Positions 11,825-24,046 of a DNA stretch of 64,000 nt are shown piece after piece (the first letter of the stretch is position 1; each line of letters opens with the position of its first letter). The stretch covers positions 9,955,472-10,019,471 of the forward strand of contig CM055107.1 in NCBI GenBank assembly GCA_029204225.1. Reading direction: 5' to 3'. The position numbers and the translations under genes were made by a program. Origin of the DNA: Diphasiastrum complanatum (lineage: Eukaryota; Streptophyta; Lycopodiopsida; Lycopodiales; Lycopodiaceae). The notes under the pieces are model-generated. The model ran no database searches and was not told the DNA's origin. It was given only the letters and a program-made list of their open reading frames with translations.

Positions 11825-13934
11825 ATGATAGCCAGGACTAAATCCACCGCCCATGCCATCACCACTGTACAGCCATCCCAATCCCATGTTCCCCCTGGTA
11901 CTGGCCGTAGGCGTGGTAGGAAGCAGGTCTGGCTTACGGAGATTAAAAAACTCCAGAGATCAACTGAATTGGTGATCCCTAGAGCTCCTTTCGGCCGATC
12001 TGTCCGAAATGTCACTCTGTCACTTGGGCTTGATGTTCATTTTGTTGTGACAGCCATGCAGGCTTTGCAAGGTGCTGCAGAAGATTTTCTATCCTAGTTT
12101 TTTGAGGATTCTTGTCTTTTGGCAGTGCATGGTAAGCTTGTCACCATCATGCCAAAGGATTTCGTCATTTTCAAAAGGCTTCAGGACAAATATTCTAGTC
12201 TGCATGTAGATAATGCCAGCACCTCCAGAAACCTGCCTCTGGATAGAACCGACATGCCTACTACCTCTAGGAGGAAGAAAAAGCAGGATGTCCCCAAGAA
12301 GGCTGGATCTCGAAGGCCAACTACTTCCCTTCCTCCTAGACGTATACCTGCCAAAAGACCCCGTGTCATCCTGAGCTCTAAGTCAGATGCTGGAGAATCT
12401 GACTCATATCGAGAATCTTCATCCAGTCCTCCTCTTGTTATTTGTCCAGCTCTTCAGCAAGTTTCATCACCAAAATTGTTGATTGCCCAAGAGGAGCTAG
12501 ACAAAATAATAGAGAAATCTGTAAATATTGTTTCCACTTCTCTTTTTGCCCCTCCTGTACATAATCTTATTGTGAGAATTCCATACAATCCAGCCCAAGT
12601 TTTTTTTTATTCTGACCATTATAATCAATACGAGGCCTACCTAGCCAACAAAATTGATCTTCTCGGCAACTTTTTTGATTTTTTTCTTCCAGATACACGT
12701 AGAAGCTTTAGATTAGATCCTAAATTCTGTGTCGAGCTTAAAGATAAGACCTCACAAATTTTAGATGCAATAGTACAGGCCAATGTTTCATTTTTGCAGA
12801 ATAGTATTAGTTTCGATTCCCATGGTACAGTTTTGTTAGTCCATTTTTCATGGGAGCGGTAAGCCGAAAGAAGCTAGTTTTCAGAAGACTGTCTATTTTA
12901 TCGAGTGCAGTCCTATGGCGAAATTCTATTTGATTCCATATGAAAATAAGTAAGGATTGCTCTTTTGTTTTTGTTGCTTTATTCTGGATTCTTGCATGCC
13001 TCATTGCGTTAATAAGAACGGAATTTTTTCATGAATATGAATTTATTGATATTTGTATCTTGGTTGTTGCAGTCGGCATTGGAGCCTAAACATTCTTTTT
13101 GTAAAGATAAATAAAGAGGGAGTATCAAATTTTCTATGTGTGAAATTAAACTCAGCTACAAATACACATAGAGAATTTGATTGTCTACTTCATGATGTCG
13201 TTCGAGAAATACGGACAACGGCAACTTCAATTGGAGATATAACCATCAAATCTCTGAAGGTATATTCAATTTATCTCTGATATGCATGTATTCTTTTTCT
13301 TAAATCAAATGTATCGTTATAGCATAAATAAAATTTATATCACAATATTACTAATTTTTGTTCTCTATATGCAGTGTGTACATCAGAATGACGCTTTTAG
13401 TTGTGCATGGTTCGTCTTGTACAATACAAAGCTATTTTTTAAATGGTATAATTTACAAACGGATGTAGATATTGAAAAGGTAATATTCTATTCATTTGTT
13501 GTTCATTTCATTCTGATTCATATTTTATTACTATTATTGTTTGTAATTTGCTGATTCTCGTGTTTTGTGATGACAGTTCACTCTTGAGCCATATACTCCT
13601 GATGATGTATATAGATTTCGGCAAGAGTTGATCAGAACCTTTTGCCCAATATGGTGTAAGCGTTGCACCTGCAATCAAGGGCCCTCAAAAGGAATCTGCT
13701 CCTGCCTTAACAGCCTTTCAGGTTGTTCAAGATGCAGATCTTATTTTATATGATAAAAAAGGAATAAAAGTCCTTCCTAATACAGAGGAAGGCAATTTTG
13801 TAGCAAATATTCCTCTTGTCTTAAAAGGCATTGAGGCCCTTCTCGCAACAGAGGAGGGGGAGATTATAGAAGGAGCTGTTGCTTTATCGGTTCCTAATAC
13901 TGATATAGAAAATATAGAAAAAATGATTGAATAG
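11825..13934 (+). pseudogene. Histone H3-like domain joined to a Ulp1-like (C48) cysteine protease
   Basis: The start ATG gives MIARTKSTA, an H3 tail beginning (ARTKxTA), then LTEIKKLQRSTELVIPRAPF (alpha-N and alpha-1), LDVHFVVTAMQALQGAAEDF (alpha-2), an in-frame TAG at 12095-12097, and FFEDSCLLAVHGKLVTIMPKD (end of alpha-2, alpha-3). Loop 1 has canonical H3 length. The same frame runs on through a basic linker (SRRKKKQDVPKKAGSRRP, PAKRPRVI) to 12862. A changed frame from 12885 gives VYFIECSPMAKFYLIPYEN; GT-AG introns at 12950-13072, 13260-13374 and 13480-13576 then keep frame through RHWSLNILF (catalytic His), LCVKLNSA (Asp position is Asn) and CVHQNDAFSCAWFVLYN (Gln and catalytic Cys), as in Ulp1/SENP proteases. 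A frame change near 13640 precedes an acidic tail ending at 13934. One gene with at least two defects is the simplest reading; the H3 part and the protease part could still be separate genes. Confidence 0.75.
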
Positions 13935-14136
13935 AGATCTATTTGTAAATAGAGAGACATGAAAAAAAAAAAATACAATCATTTTACTTGTAAACAACCC
14001 GTTTATGGTTTTTTTTTTATTGATATCACAATAGATTCTTACAATCAACTTGTGTCCATAGTCTAATAATGAATTGCAATTTTTCTATAATGATAAAAAG
14101 ACATGATGATTGGCATGTATTTGCTGATAGTGAATC

Positions 14137-15492
14137 TCAATGTTCTTCCATAAGTTGGATTGTTTCGTCAATATCTCTACATTTGATCTCGAGCTCATGT
14201 CTTTTACGTACTTGCATAAAACTAATACAAAGTTAGTTAGAATTAGTACAGAAATTGTATTAGAAAGTTTTGATTGAAACTATTCATAAAAGATCGAGTG
14301 TTTACAGTTACTTACGAGTTTATAATTGAAAATGAATCTGAAGTCCAAAAGTACATCATCTTGTAGGAGCAATAGTTCCCGCCGGATGTATTTTAGACTC
14401 CAATCTTCTTCCACCTCAACACAAGTCAAAATGGCATCATTTCAATATTTTTTCATTTTGAATGTCCATTGGCTTCCAAGTCTTGATCGAGTGGCACCCA
14501 TTTACCTTTATTTTTTTTTCCATCTTTGATAATGGAAGTATAAGCTTAACATTTGTTTTTCAGTTTGATAACGGAAGCACATGAAAGACATTTTAATTAT
14601 GCATTCTATTTCTCCATGTGATCTTTTGTCCCAGCCTTCATCCATAAGTTCAGATAATAAACTATTTGATAAATTTTTGCATACAAACATCGTTGGGGTT
14701 TTGTGAACACTGACACTTGAAAAGAAATCCACAAATATATTCAAGGAAATAAACTAACTCAATCTGACTGTTTTTGATCCATGTTCATTTTTAATGAATT
14801 TTTTACATCATTATATCTCTTGCAACGAAATGATTTTGAAACTGTAGCAGCTGGTGCAATCCATTCTTCACTTTCAAAACTACATAATGGAATTGGTACT
14901 ATTTGTCCAAAATTTCCTTTTGTATCAGGAATGTACATTGATTCATAAAAAAAGGTTCCACTATCAGCTAGACCTTTTGCAGTTCTACCTCGATATTACA
15001 GCTGTCCAATATCAGTGTGAATAACATCTAACACACCTGCTAAAGATCCACTCGGCTCTCATTCATTTATGTTGGATAGATATAAATCTGCAAGAGAAAA
15101 ATGATTAGATTGGCAAGTTTACTATTAGATATTTATGAATGACAAAAATCAAAGTATCAAAAATATCAATACTCACAATTATTTTTTTTGTGATCCTGAT
15201 GGTTGAATCCTTGCACATTTATCTCTGAATGCATATATACATGTTGGACTAGAATTTCAGAAATAAATTTTCCTCTTGATGATGTTCTAAAATCCAAAAT
15301 TTTGGCCTTCCAATAAGATCGAAATGATAGTTTTGACCTTTTTCTTTTTCGAAATGCTCTTCTTGATGATGGATGCATCAAAACCCAAGAGTTTGTTGAA
15401 TGTTTTCTTGGCACCCATAATCCATTATCATATGTCTCGCTGAATAGAAGCACAGAGTCGATTGAGGAGCACGGCTTCCTTGATGGCGCCAT
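14137..15492 (-). pseudogene. BAH-like domain protein, copy 1
   Basis: From ATG 15492 the product reads MAPSRKPCSS, NSWVLMHPSSRRAF, SYWKAKILDFRTSSRGKF and ILVQHVYMHSEINV. After an intron near 15090-15170 it continues DLYLSNINE, LAGVLDVIHTDIGQL, DSGTFFYESMYIPDTKGNF and WIAPAATVSKSFRCKRY. Later exons give HKTPTMFVCKNLSNSLLSEL, EEDWSLKYIRRELLLL (donor GTAAGT near 14315) and RHELEIKCRDIDETIQLMEE ending at 14137. The order W-x-A-K-I-L ... Y-M-H-S-E ... L-Y-L-S ... DVIH ... FFYE..Y.P looks like a BAH domain (nucleosome or histone-tail binding), by eye only. At least two stops (after SNINE and after GQL) suggest a pseudogene. It converges with the H3-like/Ulp1 gene. Confidence 0.55.
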
Positions 15493-16479
15493 TCGTAATT
15501 TGCATGCAAAAATCTGAAACAATGAACTATGAATCTGAAAATTGGCGTAGACAAAAAGCCATGAATCTGAAAAAAAGTGTTGGCGAAAATTTGAAACATT
15601 GATCTATTTGGTGCCACAAATTAACTCTGGTTATCCCTATTAACCATGGTTTGACAATGCATATACATTAATGGTACATCGATTTTCTCTTCTCAACCAT
15701 CTGTCATGTTCATTTTCAATATTTTTGGGTCTCTTCGGGCAGTGATGAGCTGGAAGGGCAGGCCTCATCAACCAATAGCATTTCCACATGCTGCCCGACG
15801 AAACAACAATATATTTAAAAAGTTTTTACTTTATTCATATTTGGAAAATTCTACGTTACGTAGAACCCCGAAGCTAAGGTTTCAATTGGTCCACATGGCA
15901 ACGAAAATAAGAAAAAAATAAAAAAACATCTTTTTCAAAGGCCCTCGTCGGGCTCTAAGTTTCTCTAATGTTACACATTGTAGAGCTTCTAAATTGCTCA
16001 AACAACCTAATGTACGTCATGTCCAATTGTTGCTTGAACTGTGGAAAGAAATGGACAAGGTTAGTAAAGTGCATGAAGTATAGAGGACCTACGGAGATCA
16101 TCGGGATACTCACTATATCTCTGAATCTAACAGTGGCCATAAAATACTTCAACATTCTGTTTGGTTGTTTGGAACACATGTAGAAAAGGGCGAAAGGGAG
16201 ATTTAAAGTATTCTAAGTCTTCAGTTATTCCAATTTTTGTCAAAGAGACAGTTCGGGGACTCTCACGGTTAGTTCTGGAAGAAGAGGCCATCTTTGGCAA
16301 ATATCGGTTCTCTGAGTGAGACACATACAACGATAAAAAGTGGCTGGTCTAAATGCGCACATGAACGATATGTACGAATTAAGTAGGTTGGAATATCGGA
16401 CTTGTGCGTGCACAAAACAATAGGTCTTGGAGGACGAAAACCTGGTGCGCAAAAGAGCGATATGTGCAAAAATCGAAGA

Positions 16480-16680
16480 AAAAAAACAAAAAAATAATCG
16501 AGGATCGTGCCTTTATACTTTTGTTTCACACGTGCAAGTAAACGATCAACGTGACACGCGTCACCTTATGATTACTCTGTACTATGGCACATGGGCGAGC
16601 CACCATCGGGACATGTGTCACACTATGAGTCATCCATACGATGACATGTGGCAAAATCCAATTGTCTATGTGACCATCCA
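16480..16680 (-). promoter_or_regulatory. Promoter of BAH-like copy 1
   Basis: The minus strand has AAGTATAAAGG (16511-16521) as a TATA box, with CACGTG at about 16529 and ACATGTGTCA/ACATGTGG boxes upstream. The downstream leader (16130-16480) holds CGATATT- and GTGCGC-type blocks like those at 10.3-11.7 kb. It lies about 1 kb upstream of the copy 1 ATG. Confidence 0.45.
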
Positions 16681-17767
16681 TTTGGAAGTCTTGATCTAGT
16701 GGTACCCAAGTACCATCAATTTTCTTGAATCTCTAATAGCTAAATATGAGACTGAGCATTTGTTTTTCCATATGATAACAAAAAATCATTGACGACTTTT
16801 TTTTATCTTGCATTCTATACCTATTTGTCTTACTATCCCAGTCTTGATCCATAAGATCTAACAAAACATCATCTGATAAAAATTACAAACAAATAAAGTT
16901 GGTGTCCTTGAATACTTGCACATGAGTAAAAAATCAACAAATATATGCAATGAGAGAAACTAGCTTAGGTGAAGACTTTTCGATCCGATACTTATCTTAT
17001 TGGCATTTCTAACTAGATGCACATAGAAAGTTTTGTGCAGAACTAAGTTTGAAGGTCAAAGCCTTCATGGATTCAAATTAGAGTAGCTTGCATTTGAACA
17101 ATTTAGAAACAATACTGTCAGGAGTAGGCCACTCATCACTCTGAAAACTTGGCAATGAATTGCTTCAAGCTCACTAAAACTCCATCCATTTGTGGAATAT
17201 ATGAAGATTCATAAAAGAAAATATACCACTATCTACAAGCTCCTTTGGACTTCTTCTTCCGTATTGCAGCTTTCCAACATCATAGTGAATCACATCGAAT
17301 ATATCTACGAGTGATTGTGCTAGCTCCCATTCACTTATGTTTGATGGATATAAATCTGAAAGAAGAAACGCTTTGAATAATTTAAATCATAATTATAAGA
17401 GCTTCAATAGAAAACACCTATAATTGCAGTAAAATGCATACATTTTGATATACTTATAGTTACATTTTCGATGAGCATGAGGATTGACATCTTGTATTTT
17501 TAACTCTGAATGCATATAAACATGTTGTACTAATACAATTGATATAGAGTGTCTTCCGGGAGTTGTCTTAAACTCCAAAAATTTTGCTTTCCAATAATAT
17601 TTGTATGTCATCTTTGCTCTTTTCTTTTGTTGAAAATTGCCCTTTCATGATGGATGCAACAACGCCCATGAATTCTTTGTATATTTTGTTGGCTTCCACT
17701 TATCAGCTTCATCTTTCTCATTGTGAAGAATCACAGACTCAATTGTAGATCTTGGTCTCCTTGCCAT
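16676..17767 (-). pseudogene. BAH-like domain protein, copy 2, truncated
   Basis: From ATG 17767: MARRPRSTIESVILHNEK, KNSWALLHPS, a TGA, then KYYWKAKFLEFKTTPG, VLVQHVYMHSELKIQDV, and after an intron DLYPSNISEWELAQSLVDIF, DVIHYDVGKLQYG, and, with a one-base frame change, FYESSYIPQMDGV. It is paralogous to copy 1 along its length. Its 3' part ends abruptly near 16676, where the promoter of the next unit begins, so the C-terminal exons of copy 1 are missing. Copies 1 and 2 lie about 2.2 kb apart, upstream sequence included (CTACGTTACGTAGA 15851, CTATGTTACGTAGA 18085). Confidence 0.55.
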
Positions 17768-18299
17768 TTCTATTTTCAAAGCTTGGGCGCCAAAATCTCT
17801 CCGATATGATACGCAATTCATTTTTTTGTATCACATTTAACCTCATGAGAATATCATAGTAACACCATCAAGTTATTATGCATACTGTAATTTTGTAATT
17901 GTAACTAGCCTAGTTATCAAATTTTGATTATACTAACCAGCATAGTTAAACAAATTTGACCAGAGGTATTACGGTCGGACAAATTTATTGGGCAAGATGA
18001 ACCAACCAATAGGATACATCCATGCTACCTGGCGACAATTTCAAAGTTTGCTAGAATATATTTTAATTTTCCAATTTATTTGAGCTATGTTACGTAGATT
18101 TGAAATTCGTGCATTTTGATTGGGCCAAGTGGTGGTCGAAACTAAAGAAAAAAAATAAAGGTATATTTACAAAAGGTCATTTTTTATTTTGGAATTTCCC
18201 TAATAAATGGGGTCCAATTCTTCTAGAGCATTTCCACATGCTAGATCTCGTGCTAGAACTATATGGTAGTGAGATCTATTGTGCATACTTGGTTTTCTG

Positions 18300-19558
18300 A
18301 GAGCTAATCACAATTTTGGAGTGCTTCTCTTCTATTCTCTCTCTACCCGAGAGCTAGCCTCTCTTTCTCTCTCTACCCGAGAGCAAGGGCTCTCTCTCTC
18401 TCTTTGTATGTGTTTGGGACTTTGTTTTTTTCATGTTAAGTATCTGGTTTGAGTGAGAAAGTGTGGATGATCGTTGTGAATGATTGTGTGCTCGTCTTGA
18501 AAATTGTCTAGGTAGATTGCTTGGTACAATCAAGTGATAGTTTCATGTACAATCACACCACCTTAGAAGATCAAACACATTGATTTGTGAGCATTCACAC
18601 TTGTGAAAAAATACACATGATAGTCGATGTCTGTCTCATTACTTCTTGAAAGCAAATCGTCATATTATTGACCTTGAACATGAATGTGCGAATTATTTGC
18701 TAGGAGTAGAAAACACTTGAATGGCTGTATTTTGAAATAATATGTGGATTAAGTGTGATACACAAGTGTTGTAGCTTTTTTTTTTTGGTATCCTAAGTAT
18801 ATGATGATTATTATGTTTGTGGTATATGATTGTATAAAAACATGTCATCTAGTAGTGAATGAAATTTGACATTAAAGGTGGCAAAAAGAAAAAGTCGTCC
18901 TTTATGTTGGTTTGCCATTTTTTCTTTTGCATAAAAGACAATTTTTTGGGTAAAATAAAAGCGGGCTTTTATTTGTCACACTCAATGCTACACAACGACG
19001 ACATTTTATTGTTGCCTTTTGTTTCACCGTCAAATAAAGTATATCAGGGTTATCAATGAGAACAGAGCATTTATTCTTAGAGAAGAGAAATCCAAAAGGT
19101 CAAGTACAAAACACCTTACATTTGTACTAATATAGGTTACATTGTACAGAATTCTACTCAATATATGCATTGCAATGTGTAAATCGATTGTCAAGATGTA
19201 GTTAAATGAGGCAAGCTACAATTTATCCATTAACAATCATCATGTGTTCCATGTATGCAATGGCAAAATACTGGTTATTTTTAAGACATTTCCAACCACT
19301 AGTCAAAATAGCATTTCATGATCACATTCGCGGTTAGAGATTATTTCCCTTTCAACATCCATCTCTTCTTTATTCTCCACATATCATACGTATAGATCCA
19401 ATTAATATCTAGTTAGGTCCACCAAAGATTCATTGCAAGCTACAAAAAGTATTTTAACCCAAGTCTTGAAACTAGACTTGATCTGAAGTCGAATTATCAT
19501 AAATGTCATACACAAAATATATGTAACGCACTCATGAAATCCCACCTTAGTTGGTTGC

Positions 19559-19560
<2 letters not shown>
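18300..19560. other. No gene recognised; LTR-like fragment near 18.5 kb
   Basis: At 18340-18400 a short unit containing CTCTACCCGAGAGC is repeated. The stretch 18540-18620 (CATGTACAATCACACC, CACTTGTGAAAAAATACAC) resembles 4135-4210 of the Copia LTR at 3902-4430, so a fragment of that LTR family may lie here. No reading frame is convincing. Confidence 0.4.

Positions 19561-19616
<56 letters not shown>
19561..19616 (+). repeat. (GA)28 microsatellite
   Basis: Perfect GA dinucleotides for 56 bp. Confidence 0.97.
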
Positions 19617-19619
<3 letters not shown>

Positions 19620-20418
19620 TTGTTTTGAGACGAGACCCTTGGGTCTCATGTCTCAACCACGGAAGAACACAAGGTGTTGACCATCTGATGAGTAAAGAAT
19701 TGTCATAAAATTACCCCTCAAGGATTTACGTACTCCAAAAAATTACCTATCCAAGAAAACCCTCACAAAATACCCTAAAAACAGCTAGTAAATTTTTTCT
19801 ATATCCCTCCATTATTCCTATTAGTACATTGCTAGTTTGAGGAACCTGGTGAATGCACCAGGCTTCTCTACTAATTCCATAAGGTCCTCCTCTAGAGGAC
19901 CCTCATAGTAAGAGAACCTCAAAGTACTTGGTAAAGTTTAGGCAATCTCATACATAAAGATTGTCTCCTTTGTTAAGGTACTATTTGAAGCATGTTCAAA
20001 TTTCCATGGACTTTAGTTTGCTGATCGATGAAGATTTGATTAAATGTTAAATGTTCCATGAGTGTGAAAAAATTTCGTACTTGATTTGGTGATAATGAAG
20101 ATTTGGATTATCCTTCTATGATTGTAGACTTTTCTATGATATGTATATATTGGTACATAGCCCATATTCATAGACAGATCCTTTATAGTGGAAGCATTGA
20201 AAGTTGCATCCATTTCATTGTTGAATCTGAGCTACAAAAAAAAAGTCAAAACATTTTCAAAACTCATATAGGCAACAACAATTCACAACACGATCATCAA
20301 CAGAAGTGGATGTGAAACATTCCAATGAAAATGAGGAATCATAGATATCTGCCATGTAAAAGCTTACTTTTTCTTCAACTCCAAATTTGTATTCTGACTT
20401 ACAGAAGGTGTGTGCAAC
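19617..20418. other. Intergenic, no gene recognised
   Basis: About 800 bp of AT-rich sequence without a convincing frame. It lies downstream of the methyltransferase gene, whose 3' UTR must fall within it. Confidence 0.5.
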
Positions 20419-21151
20419 TCATTTATCATTCAGCATTTCGTAAAGATAGAGATTGATGCCATCAACGCGTTTCACCAGTGAGGGATCCAGCTTGGAAAAA
20501 GGCCAGCAGAAAGAGACGACTCTAGCCCCATTGCCTAACTCACACTGAAGCTTTGGTAACAGTTGATCATTGCCCTTCTCACTCAGGTACAAAGTCACGA
20601 CGGTTGCCCTAGTTAAGTCGACCTGTAAAGCATCCTGCAGCTGGACGCTGATCATATGACACAAACCCTCTCGCCGAATGGCTTTTTGGGCTTCTCTAAA
20701 TAGATGCGGATCCAACTCCACTCCGAAACCCTTGGCACCGTACTTCTTAGCCGCTACAATCACCAAGTAAAAACACTGAAATGTGCCAAAAACTGCAGCA
20801 ATTTCGCTTGAAACAGCTAGAAATCTGAAAAACAATAATAATACGCGATTGTGCACAGAATCTGCAAATCTTTGCGAGCATGTAGAACGGAAACAAATGT
20901 GAAAGAGAAGCTAGCTCGTGCTGGCAAGTAGTAGCAAGAACTTGAAGCCCAGAATGGGATTCAAGCAGATAAAATTTACCTGTAATCAGCAGACGACCGT
21001 CGCCACAGCCGAGATCCATGACAAAGTCAGAGGGCTTAACCGATGCAAGATCTAGCATTCGATGGGCGACATGGAAGGGCGTGGGCACAAATGGAGCCAG
21101 CCTGAAGCCTGCCCAGTAGCGCATCCACAATCCCAGCCTCAGTCCCTCCAT
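20419..21151 (-). CDS. SAM-dependent class I methyltransferase, small two-exon gene
   Basis: Exon 1 is 21151-20980 and exon 2 is 20753-20419, joined by a GT-AG intron (donor GTAAAT; acceptor ATTGTAG). Together they make 507 nt, 168 residues, with no break. FVPTPFHVAHRMLDLA precedes motif I, VMDLGCGDGRLLI (about residues 44-56), then GAKGFGVELDP (acidic ribose-binding residue at the end of strand 2), VQLQDALQVDL and ATVVTLYLSEKGNDQLLPKL. The VPTP start plus DLGCGDGR and TVVTLYL pattern is that of the FAM173/ATPSC-KMT type of protein-lysine methyltransferases and their plant relatives; the substrate here is unknown. The ATG at 21151 is preceded by a CT-rich leader. This is one of two intact host genes in the window. 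Confidence 0.85.
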
Positions 21152-21159
21152 CTTCCTCC

Positions 21160-22820
21160 CTCTCTCCCCTGAAAGTTTTCCATCTCCAAGCAGAAGCAGC
21201 TGCCATTAGAAAAATGGAAATAGAGTTTGATGAAATTTGGGAGTTGGCCTCCTCTAACTCTTCTAGCTTCTATCTATTACACCCTTAATAATCTGCCAGC
21301 CCATTCCAATTAGGGACTCTTTCCATGCAACCTCTTCACCCGTTCTTGCCATCGGCATCGAAAACGGGCGAAGGGGTGAAACTCCAGAGAATGTGCAAAA
21401 AGATTGATGTAAGCAAATCTACTTTAACAGTGTACAAGCCTAGAAGAACAACAGTATGAGGACTAAGCATGGAGGTGCTAAGCATTTGCATAAAAACATC
21501 TGGCCATCTTCTCTTGTGTCTTTTATTTATTCAAGCTTAATTGGTCGGTGATAGATATTGCTATATCCATGCTCGATTATATAGCTGCTATTTTTATTTA
21601 TTCAAGCTTAATTGGTCGGTGATTGATATTGCTAACTGTCCTTAGAAGTAGCTTAGAAGAACCATTAAGTTGAGCCTACAAGGAAGTGGGCATGAATGTA
21701 CGTAATGTCACTTTCAAGCAAAATTGTTCAAATATGCAAATAAAATAAGGACAGTTTTGGAAAGGTAAGGTATAACCATTACAATCCTTCGAATGTATTC
21801 GAGCGGAGATGGGTCGACAAAGGTTTGGATAATCCTTTGATGTATTCGAGTCGAGATGGGTTGACAAAGGTTTGATAATTTGTCGCACAAGTTTGATTTG
21901 AGGTGGAAGACTGTGTGAACTTCGATGAATTTTTGCAGGTCCTTTTTTACAATAGGTTGTGAAAACTCTTGATTTTTGCTATGGATTGATGCTATGAACT
22001 TTAATTGGCATAACCATAGACCTGTGTGCTGTAAGGATGTCACTTTTGCATCAATAATAATTGTAGTATCCTGCATGCAAAATTGCAATGCTAGTACCTT
22101 GCAAAAATAGAGGATCTTTTTTGCTTTAAGAAGTGAGTGCATTATTTAAATGTAGGGAGTATTCTGAAACCACCAGTTTCTATACAAAGCACTAGTAGAT
22201 GGCACTTGAGCCTATAATTTAGTGCTTTATAAATTTTGTGTGCAAGGATGGATCAAAATGGTTGAAATTCAAGTTGTTCTAAGTAGCTATGAGGAATGAA
22301 AGCTTTTGATTTGTGGTTTGAAACTTCCGGTCTAATAGAGACATGTTAGAAGACTCTAGGGGCACCCACATCAAAACCTACATGCAAAGGTTTTGAATTC
22401 CAGTTTGATGGTAATTCCCTCAACCTACCAACGCATCTTTTTAGTGGGTAAAACTCATATTTTGATTGATTATTGCCATGCGACACAAAAATTGACATTG
22501 CTATATAGGTAGCAAAAATAATGTTGTAAGCCTCATATTAGGGCCATACATCATTTTCTAATGGTTTTTGAGAAATTACCTTCTAGAAATGTGACTTCAT
22601 ATTGATTTTTTCATTGTTTATGCTTGTATGTGTGAATGGTATGGTAATGGTAGACATAAAGACTTATGGTTAGTGTTGACATGGCAAACATAAAGGTACT
22701 ATCTAGAGCCTCGTGATAGAATCTCATGGCATACAACATGAGAATCAGTTAACTTTCATTAAGTAATCAAATATGATTGAGAACAATCTAGTAATCTTGA
22801 ATGGTCCTACTCTACGAGGC
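21160..22820. other. Intergenic, with two short tandem duplications
   Basis: The segment TTATTCAAGCTTAATTGGTC is present at about 21530 and 21597 (67 bp apart). TGTATTCGAG...GAGATGGG occurs at 21794 and 21841 (47 bp apart). The first 200 bp should hold the methyltransferase promoter. I see no further gene. Confidence 0.5.
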
Positions 22821-23329
22821 ATGTCCACTTATCTCCAAATTTTACCAATCATTAAGCGGGGCCCTTCATGAGGTGAATGATTGGAATAATCAGTGAATGA
22901 AAGTCTTATTGATAAAGCTTCTCCTAATATTGGAATCAAGTAGAAACCATATTGGGAGGATGTTGAATTAGGAACCTGAGGTAGAGGAACATTGCATAGC
23001 AAAGCAAACTGAGAATGTGAATTTATTTCTCCATGGCAGTGCAAGTAACTCTTCACACCATAACTTGATTTGGTCACTTGCTGGAAAGTTTGAGAGCTTA
23101 AGCAAGAGTGTGTTTAGGTTGGTTTGAGTTTGTAATCCATTCTTAGTGTGTGCAAAGTGTTGCATGTGTCTCAATCTTCCTTTCTATGCTTGGAAACCAG
23201 CCAGGTCCATGATAGAAGTGTTTTAGGGTCCTAGAAATTCTAAGATTTCCTTATCCATCATTTGTTGAGAGAAAAGTGAGTGATAGGTGCATTAGGACAG
23301 AACCTAAAAGTTGAAGAATCATTATATAT

Positions 23330-23992
23330 ATGGCTTCCAATGGTGGGATCATGTTAGAAACTAATGATAGGTTGAGTTCATCAAACTACTCTACCTGGAA
23401 AGTGAGGATGGAGTTCTTACTTGAGTTGAATGAACTCATGGACATAGTTGCAGGAATTGAAGAGAGACCACCCACAGTTCCAGAGCAAAATAGGTTTGAT
23501 AAGAAGGCTAAAAGGGCTCTTCATATCATTAAAATTAATGTTACCAATGAATTTCTCAAGGAAGTTGGTAAGTGTCAAAGTGCAAGTGAGGCATGGAATG
23601 CCTTGAAGAAGCTCTTCGAATCAAAGTCCACATCTAGGGTATTGACCCTAAGGAGGCAAATATTTTCTAGTAGACAAAGATAGGGAGAAAGTGCTCATGC
23701 ATTTGTCTTGAGGGTTAAGTCCTTAAGTGATGATCTAGCATGCATTGATGAAAGCATAAAAGATGGCAAAATAGTCCAAGTTATGTTGAATGGTTTGCTA
23801 GATGAACATGCTAACCTTGTGCAAAGCTTTGGCATTCAAAGAGTCTTGCCAAGTGTGGTTGACTTGCAAGAAATCTTATTGGCTAAAGAACATAGGTTGC
23901 AATCAAAGCTTGATGGTGCATCCTTGCAAGGTGGAGGTGAAGAGGCTTTCTTCACAAAAGACGAAGTCAAAGGCAAAGGTAAAGACAAATGA
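23330..23992 (+). pseudogene. Copia-type gag with one in-frame stop
   Basis: The frame from ATG 23330 encodes a UBN2-type gag: RLSSSNYSTWKVRMEFLLEL, HIIKINVTNEFLKEVGK, SEAWNALKKLFESKSTSRVL, a TAG at 23681-23683, then in the same frame AHAFVLRVKSLSDDLA, VQVMLNGLLDEHANLV and VVDLQEILLAKEHRL, ending GKGKDK at 23992 before any zinc knuckle. The gag of the element at 1622-2620 is its closest relative here. An LTR element interrupts what follows, and sequence of the same Copia family resumes near 25325. Confidence 0.82.
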
Positions 23993-24046
23993 AAATGGTC
24001 CAAAGGTGGTAACTTAGATCATGATGATCGGCTTCCCTTGTTGGAA

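Noticed and set aside
11825-12210. Reading the H3-like domain as a centromeric CENH3
   Set aside because: Loop 1 has canonical H3 length and the TIMPKD motif and ARTK start are those of ordinary H3, not of plant CENH3. It looks derived from canonical H3.
22829-23077. Minus-strand frames before the gag at 23330
   Set aside because: They lie in the probable LTR or leader of the Copia derivative and show no motif.
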